Part shown: in pieces, positions 1 to 9,500 of the stretch | How positions within the stretch are numbered: position 1 is the stretch's first letter | Layout: every line of letters starts with the position of its first letter | NCBI GenBank assembly: GCA_021300535.1 | Contig: JAJTED010000046.1 | Location: forward strand, 1-37,105 | DNA from: Planctomycetaceae bacterium | GTDB taxonomy: Bacteria > Planctomycetota > Planctomycetia > Pirellulales > UBA1268 | Reading direction: 5' to 3' | DNA length: 37,105 nucleotides | Translations under genes and position numbers: made by a program | Notes under the pieces: generated by a model | Told to the model about the DNA's origin: nothing | The model's database searches: none | The model's input: the letters and a program-made list of their open reading frames with translations, nothing else

Positions 1-3000
1 GCCCCGGCCTCGTGGAACGTCTTCGCCACATGCTCGTGGCAGGTGAGCACGAGCATCTGCCGATCCGCCGCCTGTTCGGCGATGAACTCGACGAGGACGC
101 GGGCCGCCGAACGGGCCCGGACGTCGTCGAAATTGACCAGCGCGTCGTCCATCACGATCGGCAGGCTGACGTCGTGCCGGCCGAGGTCGCGGATCAACGC
201 CAGCCGGAGGGCGAGGAACACCTGCTCCCGCGTGCCGCGGCTGAGCCGCTCCGGATTCCAGATCGCGCCATCGGCGTCGTGCACCTCGAGCCGCGCCTCG
301 TCGATCGCCGTGGTGATCGAGGCATAGCGGCCCTCGGTGAGCCGGGCCAGCCAGCGGGAGGCCTCGCGGAGCACGGGCGGCTGGTGGTCGCGGGCCACGG
401 CGGCCCGGGTTTCCTCCAGGAGCATCCGCGCCCGCTCCAGGACCCGGCGGCGGTCGAGCTGCTGGCCGAGCCGCTCCTCGACGTCGGCCAGTTCGGCCTG
501 CAGGCTCTCAGTGCAGCGGTCCTTGGCGGCGGCGTCGACGCGGGCCGCCACCGACCGGCGGCGGTCCTGCGCGGCGGCGAGCGCCGCGCGATGCCGCGCC
601 GTCGCGCCGCAGGCGTCGGCGAGCCGCTGCTCCAGCGGCAGCGCGGTGTCGACGAGCCAGGCCTCGACGTCGGCCGGTTCCGTCGTCCGCCGGCGAGCGT
701 CGAGCCAGGCGGTCTCGGCCATCTCCGCGTCGCGCCGGGCCTGCTCGTATTCGGGACGGCGATCGACCTTGGCGAGGAACTCCTTCTCGGTGGCGACGCC
801 CCAGCGGGTGAAGAACTCGCGGACGGCCCGCTCCGCGACCTTCACCTGCCGCACGGCGTGACGATGGCGGCGGCGGGCCGCCTCCAGCCGCCGCGTGAGC
901 GAGCCGCGGCGGCGGATCGCCGCCTTCTCCGCATCGAGCCGCTCCTGGAGGAGCTTGAGGTGGTCGAGGGGCGTGGCTTCGGGCACGAGTTCGCATTCCA
1001 ACAGCAACTCGTCGATCCGCTTGCCGAATACGGCCAGTTCCTCGCGCTTGTGTCGGGCCTCTTCCGAGAGCCGCCGCCGGTCGTCGTCGAGCGTGAGCAG
1101 GGTGTGGCGGTGCGTGGCGATCTGCCGCACCTCACGGGGCGAGAGCGTGGGAGGCAGGCCGCGATGCTCGAGGGCCCGCCGCCAGCGTCCGCGGGCGGCC
1201 CGACGCTCGTCGAGGGCCCGCTTCAGTGCCTGCTCGGCCACGGTCACCTTGTCGCCGAGGAGGTGCACGGAACCCTCGCGGGCGGCGAGCTCCTCGAGGC
1301 GGTCGAGTTCGGCCTGGGCCACGGCGAGCCGCCGATCGAGCGTGTTGATGGCGTCGGCGGGAATCTTGCGGTCGAGCAGGCCGCACTGGGCGAGCAGCTC
1401 CTCCCGTTGCTTCTTGGCCATCTCGTACTGGCGGCGGGCCGTGTCGAGCCGGGCCGCGGCGGTGCGGTCGAGCGACCAGGTCGTGACCGACGCCAGGCCG
1501 GTGCCGGCCAGGCCGAGCGCGGCCAACGCGTAGGCAAGCGACCCGGTGACCTCGGACGGCAGCAGCAGGCCGGAGAGGAGCATGCCCGCGCCGGTGACGA
1601 ACAGGGCGCCCAGCGCCACCAGCCACGGGATCGGCAGCAGCTGCCCCTCGACGCTCGCGGCGACCTCCCGCTCCAGCCGGGCCACGGAGCCGTCGAGCTC
1701 GGCGAGCTGCTCGCCCGTGGTGATCCGCTTGCGGAGCGTGCTCACCTTGTCGCTGGCCTGCTCGATCGCCTCCGCGATCGTCAGGCCACCGAGCGCGGAG
1801 CCTGCGCCCTTCACGGAGCCGCGGGTGTCGTCGTGCTCGCGGCGGACGCCGGCAAGCGCCTTCTTCGCGTCGGCCACCTCACGGGTGGCGCGGGCGCAGT
1901 CGCGAGCCCGGGTGCGAAGCGGCCCGAACGAGAGCGCGAAGCCCTCGGGGAGGAGCACGTCGGGAAGCGCGTCGGCGTCGTGGAGCGCCGGCGCGATCGG
2001 CACCACGCGGGTCAGCCCGGCGATGCCCACCTGCTCGCCGAACCGCCGGGCCGCCAGACGGGCGTGGGCCTCCGCCCGCGCCACGTCGGCGGCGAGCCGC
2101 TCCAGCCGCGGCAGTTCCTCGCACAACGCGGTCACGGCCGTGCGGTGCCGCCACACGGCGGTCTCCCCGGGCAGGTCGCGAAGCAGGCGGGCGAGCTTGC
2201 CCCGCCGCTTCTTCCGCAGGGCCGCCCGCCGCTCGAACCGCTTGAGTCGACGGGCCGCATACCGCCAGGCATCGCGGTCGGGATGGAGCAGGGGCGCCGA
2301 CTCGAGCGTCGTCAGCCGCGCGGCGGTGCTCCGCCAGGCGGCGTGCAGGCTCTCCAGCGGGATCACGCCCCGGACGATCGCCTCGTCGTGGACCGCCGCG
2401 GCGATCCGCGCCTCGATCGCGCGGAGCTCCGCATCGAGATGGGCGAGTTCCGCCCACAGGCCGCCGGCCGCGACCGCGGGCGCGTCGAGCGCCGCGAGCC
2501 GGTCGAGCGCCTCCTGCCGCCGCATTTCCAGCCCGCGGATCGGCGACACCGTCGGATCGGTCGAGTCGAGCCGGCCGAGCGCGTCGCGCAGATGGCCGAG
2601 CACGCGGGCCACCTTCGAACGGTCGAGGCCGCTGGCCAGTTCGTAGAGCCGGCGGCCGCAGCCCTCGGGTTCGAGCGTCCGCAACTCGTGCAATTCGTCA
2701 AGGCCGAAGGCCATGACGCTCGTGAAGGTGGTTTCGTCGATGTCGCCGACGAGGTCCTGAAGATAGACGCGGTGACGGTTGCCCTCGCTGCGCGGGTCCA
2801 CGTCGGCGATTTCGATGAGGTCGCCATGATCGCCGCCGAGGCCCACGACGTCGTCGGCATAGCTTTCCCGCGTCAGGGCGGCGATCAGCGGCCCCTCGTG
2901 CCGCCGCTCGATGGAGAGCAGGGTCCGTTCCGGGCCGCCGCGCACCAGCAGCCGGCCGGCGCAGGCGATCTGCGGATCGAGCACGCCGCGGCGAAACAAG

Positions 3001-3158
3001 CCCTCGAAACCGAAGAACACCGCCCGGACGAACTCCAGCAGCGTCGTCTTCCCGGTCTCGTTGGTGCCGTAGAGCACCTGCACGCCCGGGCCGAGCCGGT
3101 CGATGGTGACGCGGGCGAGGGCGCCGAACTTTTCGGCGTCGATCCGTTCGATGAACAT
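1..3158 (-). CDS. YhaN-like SMC/Rad50-type AAA ATPase, C-terminal end cut by the window edge
   Basis: About 1052 residues are visible and the frame is still open at base 1, so only the last few residues are missing. The N-terminus begins MFIERIDAEKFGAL and carries the Walker A GTNETGKTT at about residues 31-39. A long charged, Leu/Arg/Glu-rich coiled-coil follows, interrupted at about residues 505-565 by two hydrophobic segments. Near the end are an ABC signature (LSRGTREQ, about 973) and a Walker B with DDALVNFDD (about 1000). This order matches the YhaN group of Rad50/SbcC-like ATPases, which also have a membrane hairpin inside the coiled coil. The family is linked to DNA-end or DNA-structure processing together with a YhaO-type metallophosphatase. 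The start ATG at 3158 gives the conserved beginning. It lies 42 bases after the YhaO-like gene, so the two are probably one operon. Confidence 0.88.
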   Translation of the reverse strand, partial: MFIERIDAEKFGALARVTIDRLGPGVQVLYGTNETGKTTLLEFVRAVFFGFEGLFRRGVLDPQIACAGRLLVRGGPERTLLSIERRHEGPLIAALTRESYADDVVGLGGDHGDLIEIADVDPRSEGNRHRVYLQDLVGDIDETTFTSVMAFGLDELHELRTLEPEGCGRRLYELASGLDRSKVARVLGHLRDALGRLDSTDPTVSPIRGLEMRRQEALDRLAALDAPAVAAGGLWAELAHLDAELRAIEARIAAAVHDEAIVRGVIPLESLHAAWRSTAARLTTLESAPLLHPDRDAWRYAARRLKRFERRAALRKKRRGKLARLLRDLPGETAVWRHRTAVTALCEELPRLERLAADVARAEAHARLAARRFGEQVGIAGLTRVVPIAPALHDADALPDVLLPEGFALSFGPLRTRARDCARATREVADAKKALAGVRREHDDTRGSVKGAGSALGGLTIAEAIEQASDKVSTLRKRITTGEQLAELDGSVARLEREVAASVEGQLLPIPWLVALGALFVTGAGMLLSGLLLPSEVTGSLAYALAALGLAGTGLASVTTWSLDRTAAARLDTARRQYEMAKKQREELLAQCGLLDRKIPADAINTLDRRLAVAQAELDRLEELAAREGSVHLLGDKVTVAEQALKRALDERRAARGRWRRALEHRGLPPTLSPREVRQIATHRHTLLTLDDDRRRLSEEARHKREELAVFGKRIDELLLECELVPEATPLDHLKLLQERLDAEKAAIRRRGSLTRRLEAARRRHRHAVRQVKVAERAVREFFTRWGVATEKEFLAKVDRRPEYEQARRDAEMAETAWLDARRRTTEPADVEAWLVDTALPLEQRLADACGATARHRAALAAAQDRRRSVAARVDAAAKDRCTESLQAELADVEERLGQQLDRRRVLERARMLLEETRAAVARDHQPPVLREASRWLARLTEGRYASITTAIDEARLEVHDADGAIWNPERLSRGTREQVFLALRLALIRDLGRHDVSLPIVMDDALVNFDDVRARSAARVLVEFIAEQAADRQMLVLTCHEHVAKTFHEAG

Positions 3159-3200
3159 GGGGCCTCCGCTGCAGCGGCGAGGGACGATGACGAGACCGGG

Positions 3201-4502
3201 TCAGGTTGATTCGACGAGTTCGAGCGCCAGCCAGCCGGCTTCGCGGGCCATGTCGGCCGGGATGACGGGCGCGGGTGACTGCTCGATGGCGGACACGATG
3301 TCGGCGAGCGCCGATGAGAACGAGGTGGTCGTGCCGGGTCGGCTGCCGGAGCGGGCGTGACCTAGCGGCGCGAGCGACTCCCCCGGGGCGGCGACGAGGT
3401 CGCGGCACCAGATGCGGAACGTCTTGGCGTCGTAGAGCTGCCGCACGCGGGCCAGGGTTTCGGCGGCGATCTCCGCCACACGCACCCGTCGGGCCACACT
3501 CGTGCCGCACTCGATCGAGCAGCGGACGATCTCGAGGGCGGCGTGCCCCGTGGCGGGCAGGGCCTCGAGCGCCGACCAGATCGCGGTCGCCAGTTCCTCG
3601 TCGCCGCCGGCCGCCGACTCCACCGCGAGCGTGCGCCAGGCGACACGGTGGGTGGCCGTCTCCTGCCAGCTGGCCCGCCAGTCGGTGTGCGGGGCAGCGA
3701 GCGATTCGGGGGCGGTGGGATCGCGATGAAAGAGGGTCAGACCGCAGCAGCCGCCGGGGCTCGCTTCGTGTCCCGATCGCGCCTGCAGGGCCGGCAGGTG
3801 ATGCAGGCCCGGCGGCAGGTGCTCCGGCCGCCGCGATCCCCAGACCCAGAACGTGGCGGGGTGCGACCAGGCGGGCGACGCCGCGGCGGCCGCCGCGAAG
3901 GCGGCGGGCGTGAGCGACGCGCCGGCGCGACCGGGTCCGTCCGCGGCGAGCGCGGGATGGACGGCATCGTGCGGCTTCGCGGCCGCGGGCAGATCCCAGC
4001 GTTCGGCCTGCCACAGGGCCGTGTCCCAGCCCACGACGATCCGCCGGTGCAGCGGCGCAGGACCGTCGAGGGGGCCGGCGGCCGTGCCTGCCGCGGGCCC
4101 GTGGGCGGAGGCGATCTCGACGAGCAGGCCGTGAACATCGAGCTCGAGCGGCGCCAGCGGCGTCACGAAGTGCAGACCGGCCGGCTCACCGAGCATCCGC
4201 GAGATCGCATGGCAGGCGGCCGTGTCGTCGGCAACGTAGACGGTGCGGCAGCCGCGGGTGGAGAGGTCGGCGACCATCGTCCGCAGGGCGGCCGCCTGGG
4301 ACGGGCTCGCGCGGGTCGGGTCGAGCAGTCGGCCGCAGATCACGAGTGCCGCCGCCCGAGACGTGCGGGCGAAGGCCACCGCGGCTCCGAGCGCCTCCCG
4401 GGTGGCGGTGGCGATCGTTTCGGCCACGGCCGGCGGCGCGTCCTCCGGGAGCGGCAGCGGTCGGTCAAGCGCCGGGTCGAAGGCAAACACGAGATCGGCC
4501 AT
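3201..4502 (-). CDS. YhaO/SbcD-like protein with degenerate metallophosphatase domain
   Basis: 433 residues. The start ATG at 4502 has a strong Shine-Dalgarno GGAGGTG about 6 bases upstream, and an earlier in-frame start lacks one. Its position directly before a YhaN-like ATPase is that of YhaO, a calcineurin-like phosphoesterase. By-eye alignment supports that origin, but each metal motif is altered. The first motif DLHLD is DPALD. The GDLxD motif reads GRLLD. The GNHD region reads VADDT. The GHxH region reads VWGSRR. The strand-and-helix pattern around them and a later stretch near QARSGHEASPGGC, resembling the QGRHxxETGPKGC of active members, remain. I infer a non-catalytic structural or regulatory partner of the ATPase. 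It could instead be an unrelated protein, but the aligned order of several motifs makes that less likely. Confidence 0.72.
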   Translation of the reverse strand: MADLVFAFDPALDRPLPLPEDAPPAVAETIATATREALGAAVAFARTSRAAALVICGRLLDPTRASPSQAAALRTMVADLSTRGCRTVYVADDTAACHAISRMLGEPAGLHFVTPLAPLELDVHGLLVEIASAHGPAAGTAAGPLDGPAPLHRRIVVGWDTALWQAERWDLPAAAKPHDAVHPALAADGPGRAGASLTPAAFAAAAAASPAWSHPATFWVWGSRRPEHLPPGLHHLPALQARSGHEASPGGCCGLTLFHRDPTAPESLAAPHTDWRASWQETATHRVAWRTLAVESAAGGDEELATAIWSALEALPATGHAALEIVRCSIECGTSVARRVRVAEIAAETLARVRQLYDAKTFRIWCRDLVAAPGESLAPLGHARSGSRPGTTTSFSSALADIVSAIEQSPAPVIPADMAREAGWLALELVEST

Positions 4503-4660
4503 GGCGACACCTCCGTGTGGCCGGGCAACGCCGGCGGGCCGCGGACCGACTCCGGCGGGCCGCACGCGGCGACCTCGTGCCGATTCGTGGCCGTGAATCA
4601 GGGAAAGATGGGGGCAATGTAACGCCGCGCGGGCGAATGCCGCCAGCCGAAAAACATCCC

Positions 4661-4690
4661 GCCGAGACACGCCTGAGTCGCGGCTTTTTT
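4661..4690. terminator. Stem-loop with flanking T tracts between the hypothetical gene and the YhaO/YhaN-like pair
   Basis: GCCGAGAC and GTCGCGGC form an 8-position stem with one mismatch around an 8-base loop. Six T residues follow directly on the plus strand. On the minus strand the stem is followed six bases later by five T residues. It lies 17 bases beyond the stop of the gene at 4707-5408, so it may end that transcript. It would also block plus-strand transcription entering from the left. Confidence 0.5.
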
Positions 4691-4706
4691 CACGGCCGAA
4701 GGCCCG

Positions 4707-5408
4707 TCATGCCGTCAGCGGCGGGGGGGAGGCGGCGAAGGCGGTGACGAGCGCGGTGGCCCAGGCCTCGGCGTTCTCGCCGGGGCCGACCGCGGCGAGA
4801 ACGCGCCCGCGGAGCAGAACCCCTTTCTCGAGGGCGGAGGAGAACAGCCAGCAGGCGACCGCCATGCGGCCTGCGGCGCGGCGCACAAGCAGGCGCCGCG
4901 CGTCCGCCGGATGGGCCGCGAACAGGAATGCCGGGGCGGCCGCCGCCGTCCGGGGCCGGATGAGGAGGCCGGCCGCGTCCGTCGGAAGCTCGGCTCCGCT
5001 CGTCCAGTTCGCGTTCGCCGTCGCGCCACTCCAGCGCAGATCACCATCGGCCACATCGGCCGTGACCGCCAGCGCCGCATCGCTGTGCACGACCGCGGTC
5101 TGCGCCGAGAGCGTGAGTTCCCAGGCGTGGCAGTCACCGGCCGCCGGCACATGGAGCGGCCGCCACAGCGCCGTGGCCCGCAGTCGCCGGGGGTCGGCTG
5201 GTTCGTAGATTGCGATCAGGTCGTCACCCCGCACCCAATGGTCGCCGGCCCGGCAGGGAGTGCGCAGGTCGACCCCCAGCAGCGCGTCGCCCGCCGGCAG
5301 CATGATCCCGCGGGCCGGGGCGTCGAGGTCGAGTCGCCCGCCGGCGGCCGCGGTCGCGATCCGATCGACGAGCGACCACGCGGGGGCGGTTGATTCAGGG
5401 CTGGGCAT
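4707..5408 (-). CDS. Hypothetical protein, 233 residues
   Basis: Not recognised. The ATG at 5408 opens MPSPESTAPAWSLVDRI, with no signal peptide, membrane segment or clear Shine-Dalgarno. The protein is rich in Ala, Arg, Asp and Leu, and its alternating hydrophobic pattern suggests mostly beta strands. Possible landmarks are ARGIMLPAGDALLGVDLR near residue 32 and GDHWVRGDDLIAIYEP near 54. It ends 17 bases before a stem-loop terminator and is divergent from the inositol monophosphatase gene. Codon bias and third-position GC match its neighbours, so it is very likely expressed. It is probably a cytoplasmic protein specific to this bacterial group. Confidence 0.65.
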   Translation of the reverse strand: MPSPESTAPAWSLVDRIATAAAGGRLDLDAPARGIMLPAGDALLGVDLRTPCRAGDHWVRGDDLIAIYEPADPRRLRATALWRPLHVPAAGDCHAWELTLSAQTAVVHSDAALAVTADVADGDLRWSGATANANWTSGAELPTDAAGLLIRPRTAAAAPAFLFAAHPADARRLLVRRAAGRMAVACWLFSSALEKGVLLRGRVLAAVGPGENAEAWATALVTAFAASPPPLTA

Positions 5409-5447
5409 TGATGAGACGCTCCGTGTGATGGGACGGGATCGCTGATT

Positions 5448-5469
5448 GTAGCCGGAGCGAATCGGCTAC
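5448..5469. promoter_or_regulatory. Palindrome in the divergent spacer, operator-like
   Basis: GTAGCCG and CGGCTAC form a perfect 7-bp inverted repeat around 8 bases. It lies between the divergent gene starts at 5408 and 5532, where a regulator of either gene could bind. No regulator is identified, and chance palindromes are common at this GC content. Confidence 0.25.
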
Positions 5470-5531
5470 CATGGCCCGTGGGCAGGGCCGCCGTGGTGGT
5501 GGCGGCCCATGAATCCGCGCCAGGCCCTCCC

Positions 5532-6416
5532 ATGACCCCGCTGCAATCGGCCGATCCGCTCACCGTCTGCGAAGCCGCCGCGCGGGCGGCCGGCCGGGTG
5601 CTGCAGGACTGGGTCGGCCGGTTTGCCGTGTCGAGCAAGGGACCGCGCGATCTCGTGACCGAGGCCGACTTCGCGGCCCAGCGGGAAGTCCAACGCGTGG
5701 TCCGCGCCGCCTTTCCGGAGTACGGCTTCGTCGGCGAGGAGGCGGAGCCGGGGGCGGGGCAGCCCGCGTCGGGGCAGGTCGGCCACGCGGGGAGCGGCAC
5801 CCGCTGGATCGTCGATCCGCTCGACGGGACCACCAACTATGTCCATGGGTTCCCGGCCTACTGCGTCTCGATCGCATTGGCCGTCGATGATCTGATCGAG
5901 GTCGGCGTCATCTTCGATCCCGTGCGCGGTGAGTGTTTCACGGCGCGGCGTGGTGGTGGCGCCTTCCTCGACGGCCGACCGATCCGGGTGCCGGCCGTCG
6001 CGGCGCTCGAAGATGCGATCGTGGCGGTCAGTTTCCCGCCGCAGGTGGCGGCCGAGTCGGCGGCCGTGGCCGACTTCCTCGCCGTCGTGCCGCGGGCGCA
6101 CTCGATTCGGCGCACCGGCTCCACGGCGATCAATCTCGCCTATGTCGCCTGCGGCCGGCTGCACGCCTTCTGGGCGCGGCGGATCGCCTGTTGGGATGCG
6201 GCGGCGGGCCTGTTGATCGCCCGCGAGGCGGGGGCCACGGTCGAGCCCTTCGCCGCCGCGGGAATCGAGGTGCCCCTCGACGATCCGGCCTTCATCGTGA
6301 CGAGCACGCCGCCCCTGATGGCCGAGCTCCGGGCGACGCTGGGAGCCGGGCGTCAGGCCGCCATGCCGGCGGCCGCATGTTCCGGTCATGACGGTCGTAC
6401 AGGCTGCGGAAAATGA
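5532..6416 (+). CDS. Inositol monophosphatase family phosphatase
   Basis: 294 residues from the ATG at 5532. An in-frame ATG at 5478 would add 18 residues that do not look conserved. The Mg-dependent IMPase fold is shown by GEEAE near residue 68, the hallmark WIVDPLDGTTNYVHGFP at 92-108 with metal-binding Asp95 and Asp98, GSTAINLAYVACGRLHAFW further on, and the late metal site CWDAAAG with Asp222. A Gly/Ala/Pro-rich insertion of about 20 residues lies between the Glu motif and the WIVDPLDG motif. The family dephosphorylates myo-inositol-1-phosphate and, in other members, histidinol phosphate, PAP or fructose-1,6-bisphosphate. The substrate cannot be told from sequence. It lies 93 bases ahead of the giant envelope genes on the same strand and may share their transcript. 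Confidence 0.9.
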   Translation: MTPLQSADPLTVCEAAARAAGRVLQDWVGRFAVSSKGPRDLVTEADFAAQREVQRVVRAAFPEYGFVGEEAEPGAGQPASGQVGHAGSGTRWIVDPLDGTTNYVHGFPAYCVSIALAVDDLIEVGVIFDPVRGECFTARRGGGAFLDGRPIRVPAVAALEDAIVAVSFPPQVAAESAAVADFLAVVPRAHSIRRTGSTAINLAYVACGRLHAFWARRIACWDAAAGLLIAREAGATVEPFAAAGIEVPLDDPAFIVTSTPPLMAELRATLGAGRQAAMPAAACSGHDGRTGCGK

Positions 6417-6509
6417 GGGGCATGGACGCTTTGCGTGGAGTTGCGGGGTAGTCTTAGGGTGGTTCTCGCGCACGACGCGTCGGGGCCCGCCTCCCTGTCG
6501 GCTCGGTCC

Positions 6510-9500
6510 ATGAAGCCCTCGCAGGCCAACGTCAGGCTCCGTTCCTTGATCGCGGCAGTCCGCGGCCTGGTCGCCGTTGTGTGCATGGTGGGGGCCACGC
6601 AAGCGCAACCGCCGCGTCAGCCGGCCGGGGAGTCGGTGCGGGTCGAGGAGCGCAAGCCCGAGATCTTTTATTTGCAAGATGATTCCGGCGGCCTCGTTCC
6701 GGTGCCGGGGTTCCGGTATCGGGACTTCGTCGAACTGCTGCGGCTCAAGGAAGGACTGCCTGGCCCCGCCCAGCCGCCCGCGGCCGTGCTCGAGGAGATC
6801 CGCGTGCAGGCCGACCTCGCCGCGGTCGCTGAGGGGACCTGTCCGGCCACCGTGGTGTGCACGATTCGCCAGTCGCGACGGGGGTGGGTCGAGGTGCCGC
6901 TCGGATGCGCAGGGCTCATTCTCGCGCAACCACCTCGGCATCAGGGGCCGGGCCGACTGCTCGTCGATGGGGCGCCGGAGGGCCGCGGCTATCGTGCCTG
7001 GCTCGAGGCTCCGCCCGAGTCCGGTGCCGAGCCGCGACACACGGTCACCCTCGAGGGTCGGATTCCCGTCGATGTGCCCGTCGGCCGCGAAGCGATCGTG
7101 CTCCACCTGCCGGCGGCCACCGCCTCGGCGGTGGAACTCCGCTCGGCCCGCACGGATCCCGAGGTCGTGGTCCAACCGCCGCCGGCCGCCCGCAAGGCGC
7201 GGCCCCGGGAGACGGGGGGCACGGACGTCACGCTGTCGGGTCTCGTCGGCACCACCACCATCAGCGTCGGAGAACGATCCGCGGCCGACGCCAGCCGCAT
7301 ACCGGTGGCAGAAGCCATGGTGGAGAGCGTCGTGCGGATCGACGGCCGCGACGCCGTGACGCAGGCGCGGATCAAACTCCGCGGCCTTGCGGAGGCGGCT
7401 CCGACGGTGCGGATCACCCTGCCGCCATTCGCGACGCTGCGGAGCATTCGCGCGCCGGCCGCAGAGGTTGGTCGCGGCGGCACGGCCGAGGCGCCGAGCA
7501 TCGACGTGGCGGTTGTTCGCGGGCCCGATGGCAGCGCCGTCATCGAGCTGGACTGCCAGCGGCCGCTGGAGCGGACGGCCGGCGCGAAGGAGGCGGGGCC
7601 GTTCGAGCTGGCCGGATTTGGCATCGCCGGCGTGGATGCCTGGCGGCAGTGGGGGCGGATCAGCCTCGTCGTCGAAGGCGAATGGCAGGCGGTGTGGAAC
7701 GAGGGGCTGCGCCGGGTCGATCCGCCGGCCGCCGGCCGCCGGCCGGGCCTCGTCGCGGCGTTCGCCTATGACGCGCAGCCGGCGTCGCTCAAGGTGCGGG
7801 TGCTGCCGCGACGGAGCCGCGTGGTGATCGAGCCCGAATACCGCTACAGCGTCTCCGCCGAGCGGCTATCGCTGCTGGCGCGGCTGGGAGTCGCGGCTTC
7901 GGGCGCGCCGGCGACCGAGATCGTGGTCGACGTCGATCCCGCCTGGACGATCGACGAAGTTGGCCCACCCGGCGTCGTCGATTCCGCGGGCATGACGGCG
8001 GAGGGGGGACGGGTGCGGATCCCGTTCGCCCAGCCGCTCGTCGGGAACGCCGTCGTCGAGATTCGAGGCGGCCGGGCGATCGAACGCGACGTCGAACGAC
8101 TCACCTGGCGGCTTCCCGTGCCCGTGTCCGGGCTCGTCGGCCCGGCGACCGTCGTGGTGGGTGCCGATAGCGACATCGAGCTGCTGCCCGACAACAAGCG
8201 GATCAAGGGGCTCGTCCGCCAGACGGCGGCGGCGCTGTCGCGGACCGACTCCGACGCGACGGTGCTCGCCTACCGGCTCGACGCGCGTCAGGGCGAGTTC
8301 GCGGCGACGCGGCGGTACCTGCCACGGCGGGTCGATGCCACGGTCGCAGTGCAGGCGGTCATGACCGAGGCCGCCACGGTGGTCACCGAGACCATCCGGC
8401 TCCGCGTGCTGCACGTCCCGCTGGAGTTCGTGGAGCTGCTCGCGCCGGAATCCGTCGCGGTCGGCGGCTCTCTCGAGGTGTGGCAGGGCGATTGGGTGCT
8501 CGATCCGATCGAGGTGCCGGAGGCCGGCGTCGCCGACCTGCCGGCCGGCATGCGCACGCTGCGGGCGATCCTGCCGGGCCAGCTTCTCGGCGACGGTGAG
8601 ATCGTCGTGAAGTACACGCTGCCGACACCTGCCGTGCCGCCCGAGACGACCGTTGCCCACGACCTGCCGCTCGTGTTGCCATTGGTGGCGCGGATCACGC
8701 GGCAGACGGTCGCGCTCGACGCGCCGGAGCGTTGGTCCGCGGAATTGCGCGGCGACGCCTGGCGCCGTGACGCAAGCCCGCAGCCCGCCGCCGTCTCGCG
8801 AATCTGGTCCACGATTCGCCAACAGAACGTCGTGCCGCTGGCCATCGCCATTCGGCGCCGCGTGGCGTCGGGGGGGGCGGTGGTTGACGCGGCGCTGCTG
8901 CGGACCACCGTTCTCGGGGATCGGCGGGAGGACGTCTTCACCTATGCCCTGTCCGGGGCGGCGGAACGCCTCGAGCTGACGCTTCCCGCCGGCGCCGTCG
9001 AGATCAGGCTCGACGGCCGCGCCGTGGAGGGCACGGTGCGGGCCGATGGAGGCGTGACGATCGACATGCCCCGGAGTGGCGGCGGACGGTGGACGCTGGA
9101 GGTCCGCCGGTTGGTGCCCCGGGAGGCCGCGTGGGAGACCCTCGCGGCACGGTTCGGCCTGCCCGTGCGTGTGCCGCTCGATCCGCCGCGGTTCTCGACC
9201 GACGTCGTCGAGCGGCGGTTCTACTGGGAAGTGGTCTGTCGGGCCGACGAGTGGATCTTCGGCGCGCCGTCGTCGTGGACGTCGCAGCAGCGCTGGCAAT
9301 GGACCGGCCTCCTTCCCGATCGGGAGCCGGCGGTCTCGCGGCAGGCCCTCGCCTCGTGGTTGCAGGCTGCCGGCGGAGCGGACGGCCCACCACGCGGCGG
9401 CTTCGATCCCGAACCGGTGGGCCGGCGGGTCGTCTACTCGGGTGTTGGTCGGCCCGGGACGGCCGCGCCGTGGCTGTTGCCCGTGTGGTTTCTGGTTTTG

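Noticed and set aside
12-3209. A 1065-codon open frame on the plus strand opposite the ATPase gene
   Set aside because: It is the mirror of the ATPase codon bias in a 70 percent GC genome. It has no domain, and its composition is Arg/Gly/Glu-rich, as expected of an antisense frame. The same applies to the long frames opposite aconitase (31836-34388), the giant B gene (10391-12586) and the GHL10-like gene (19461-21248).
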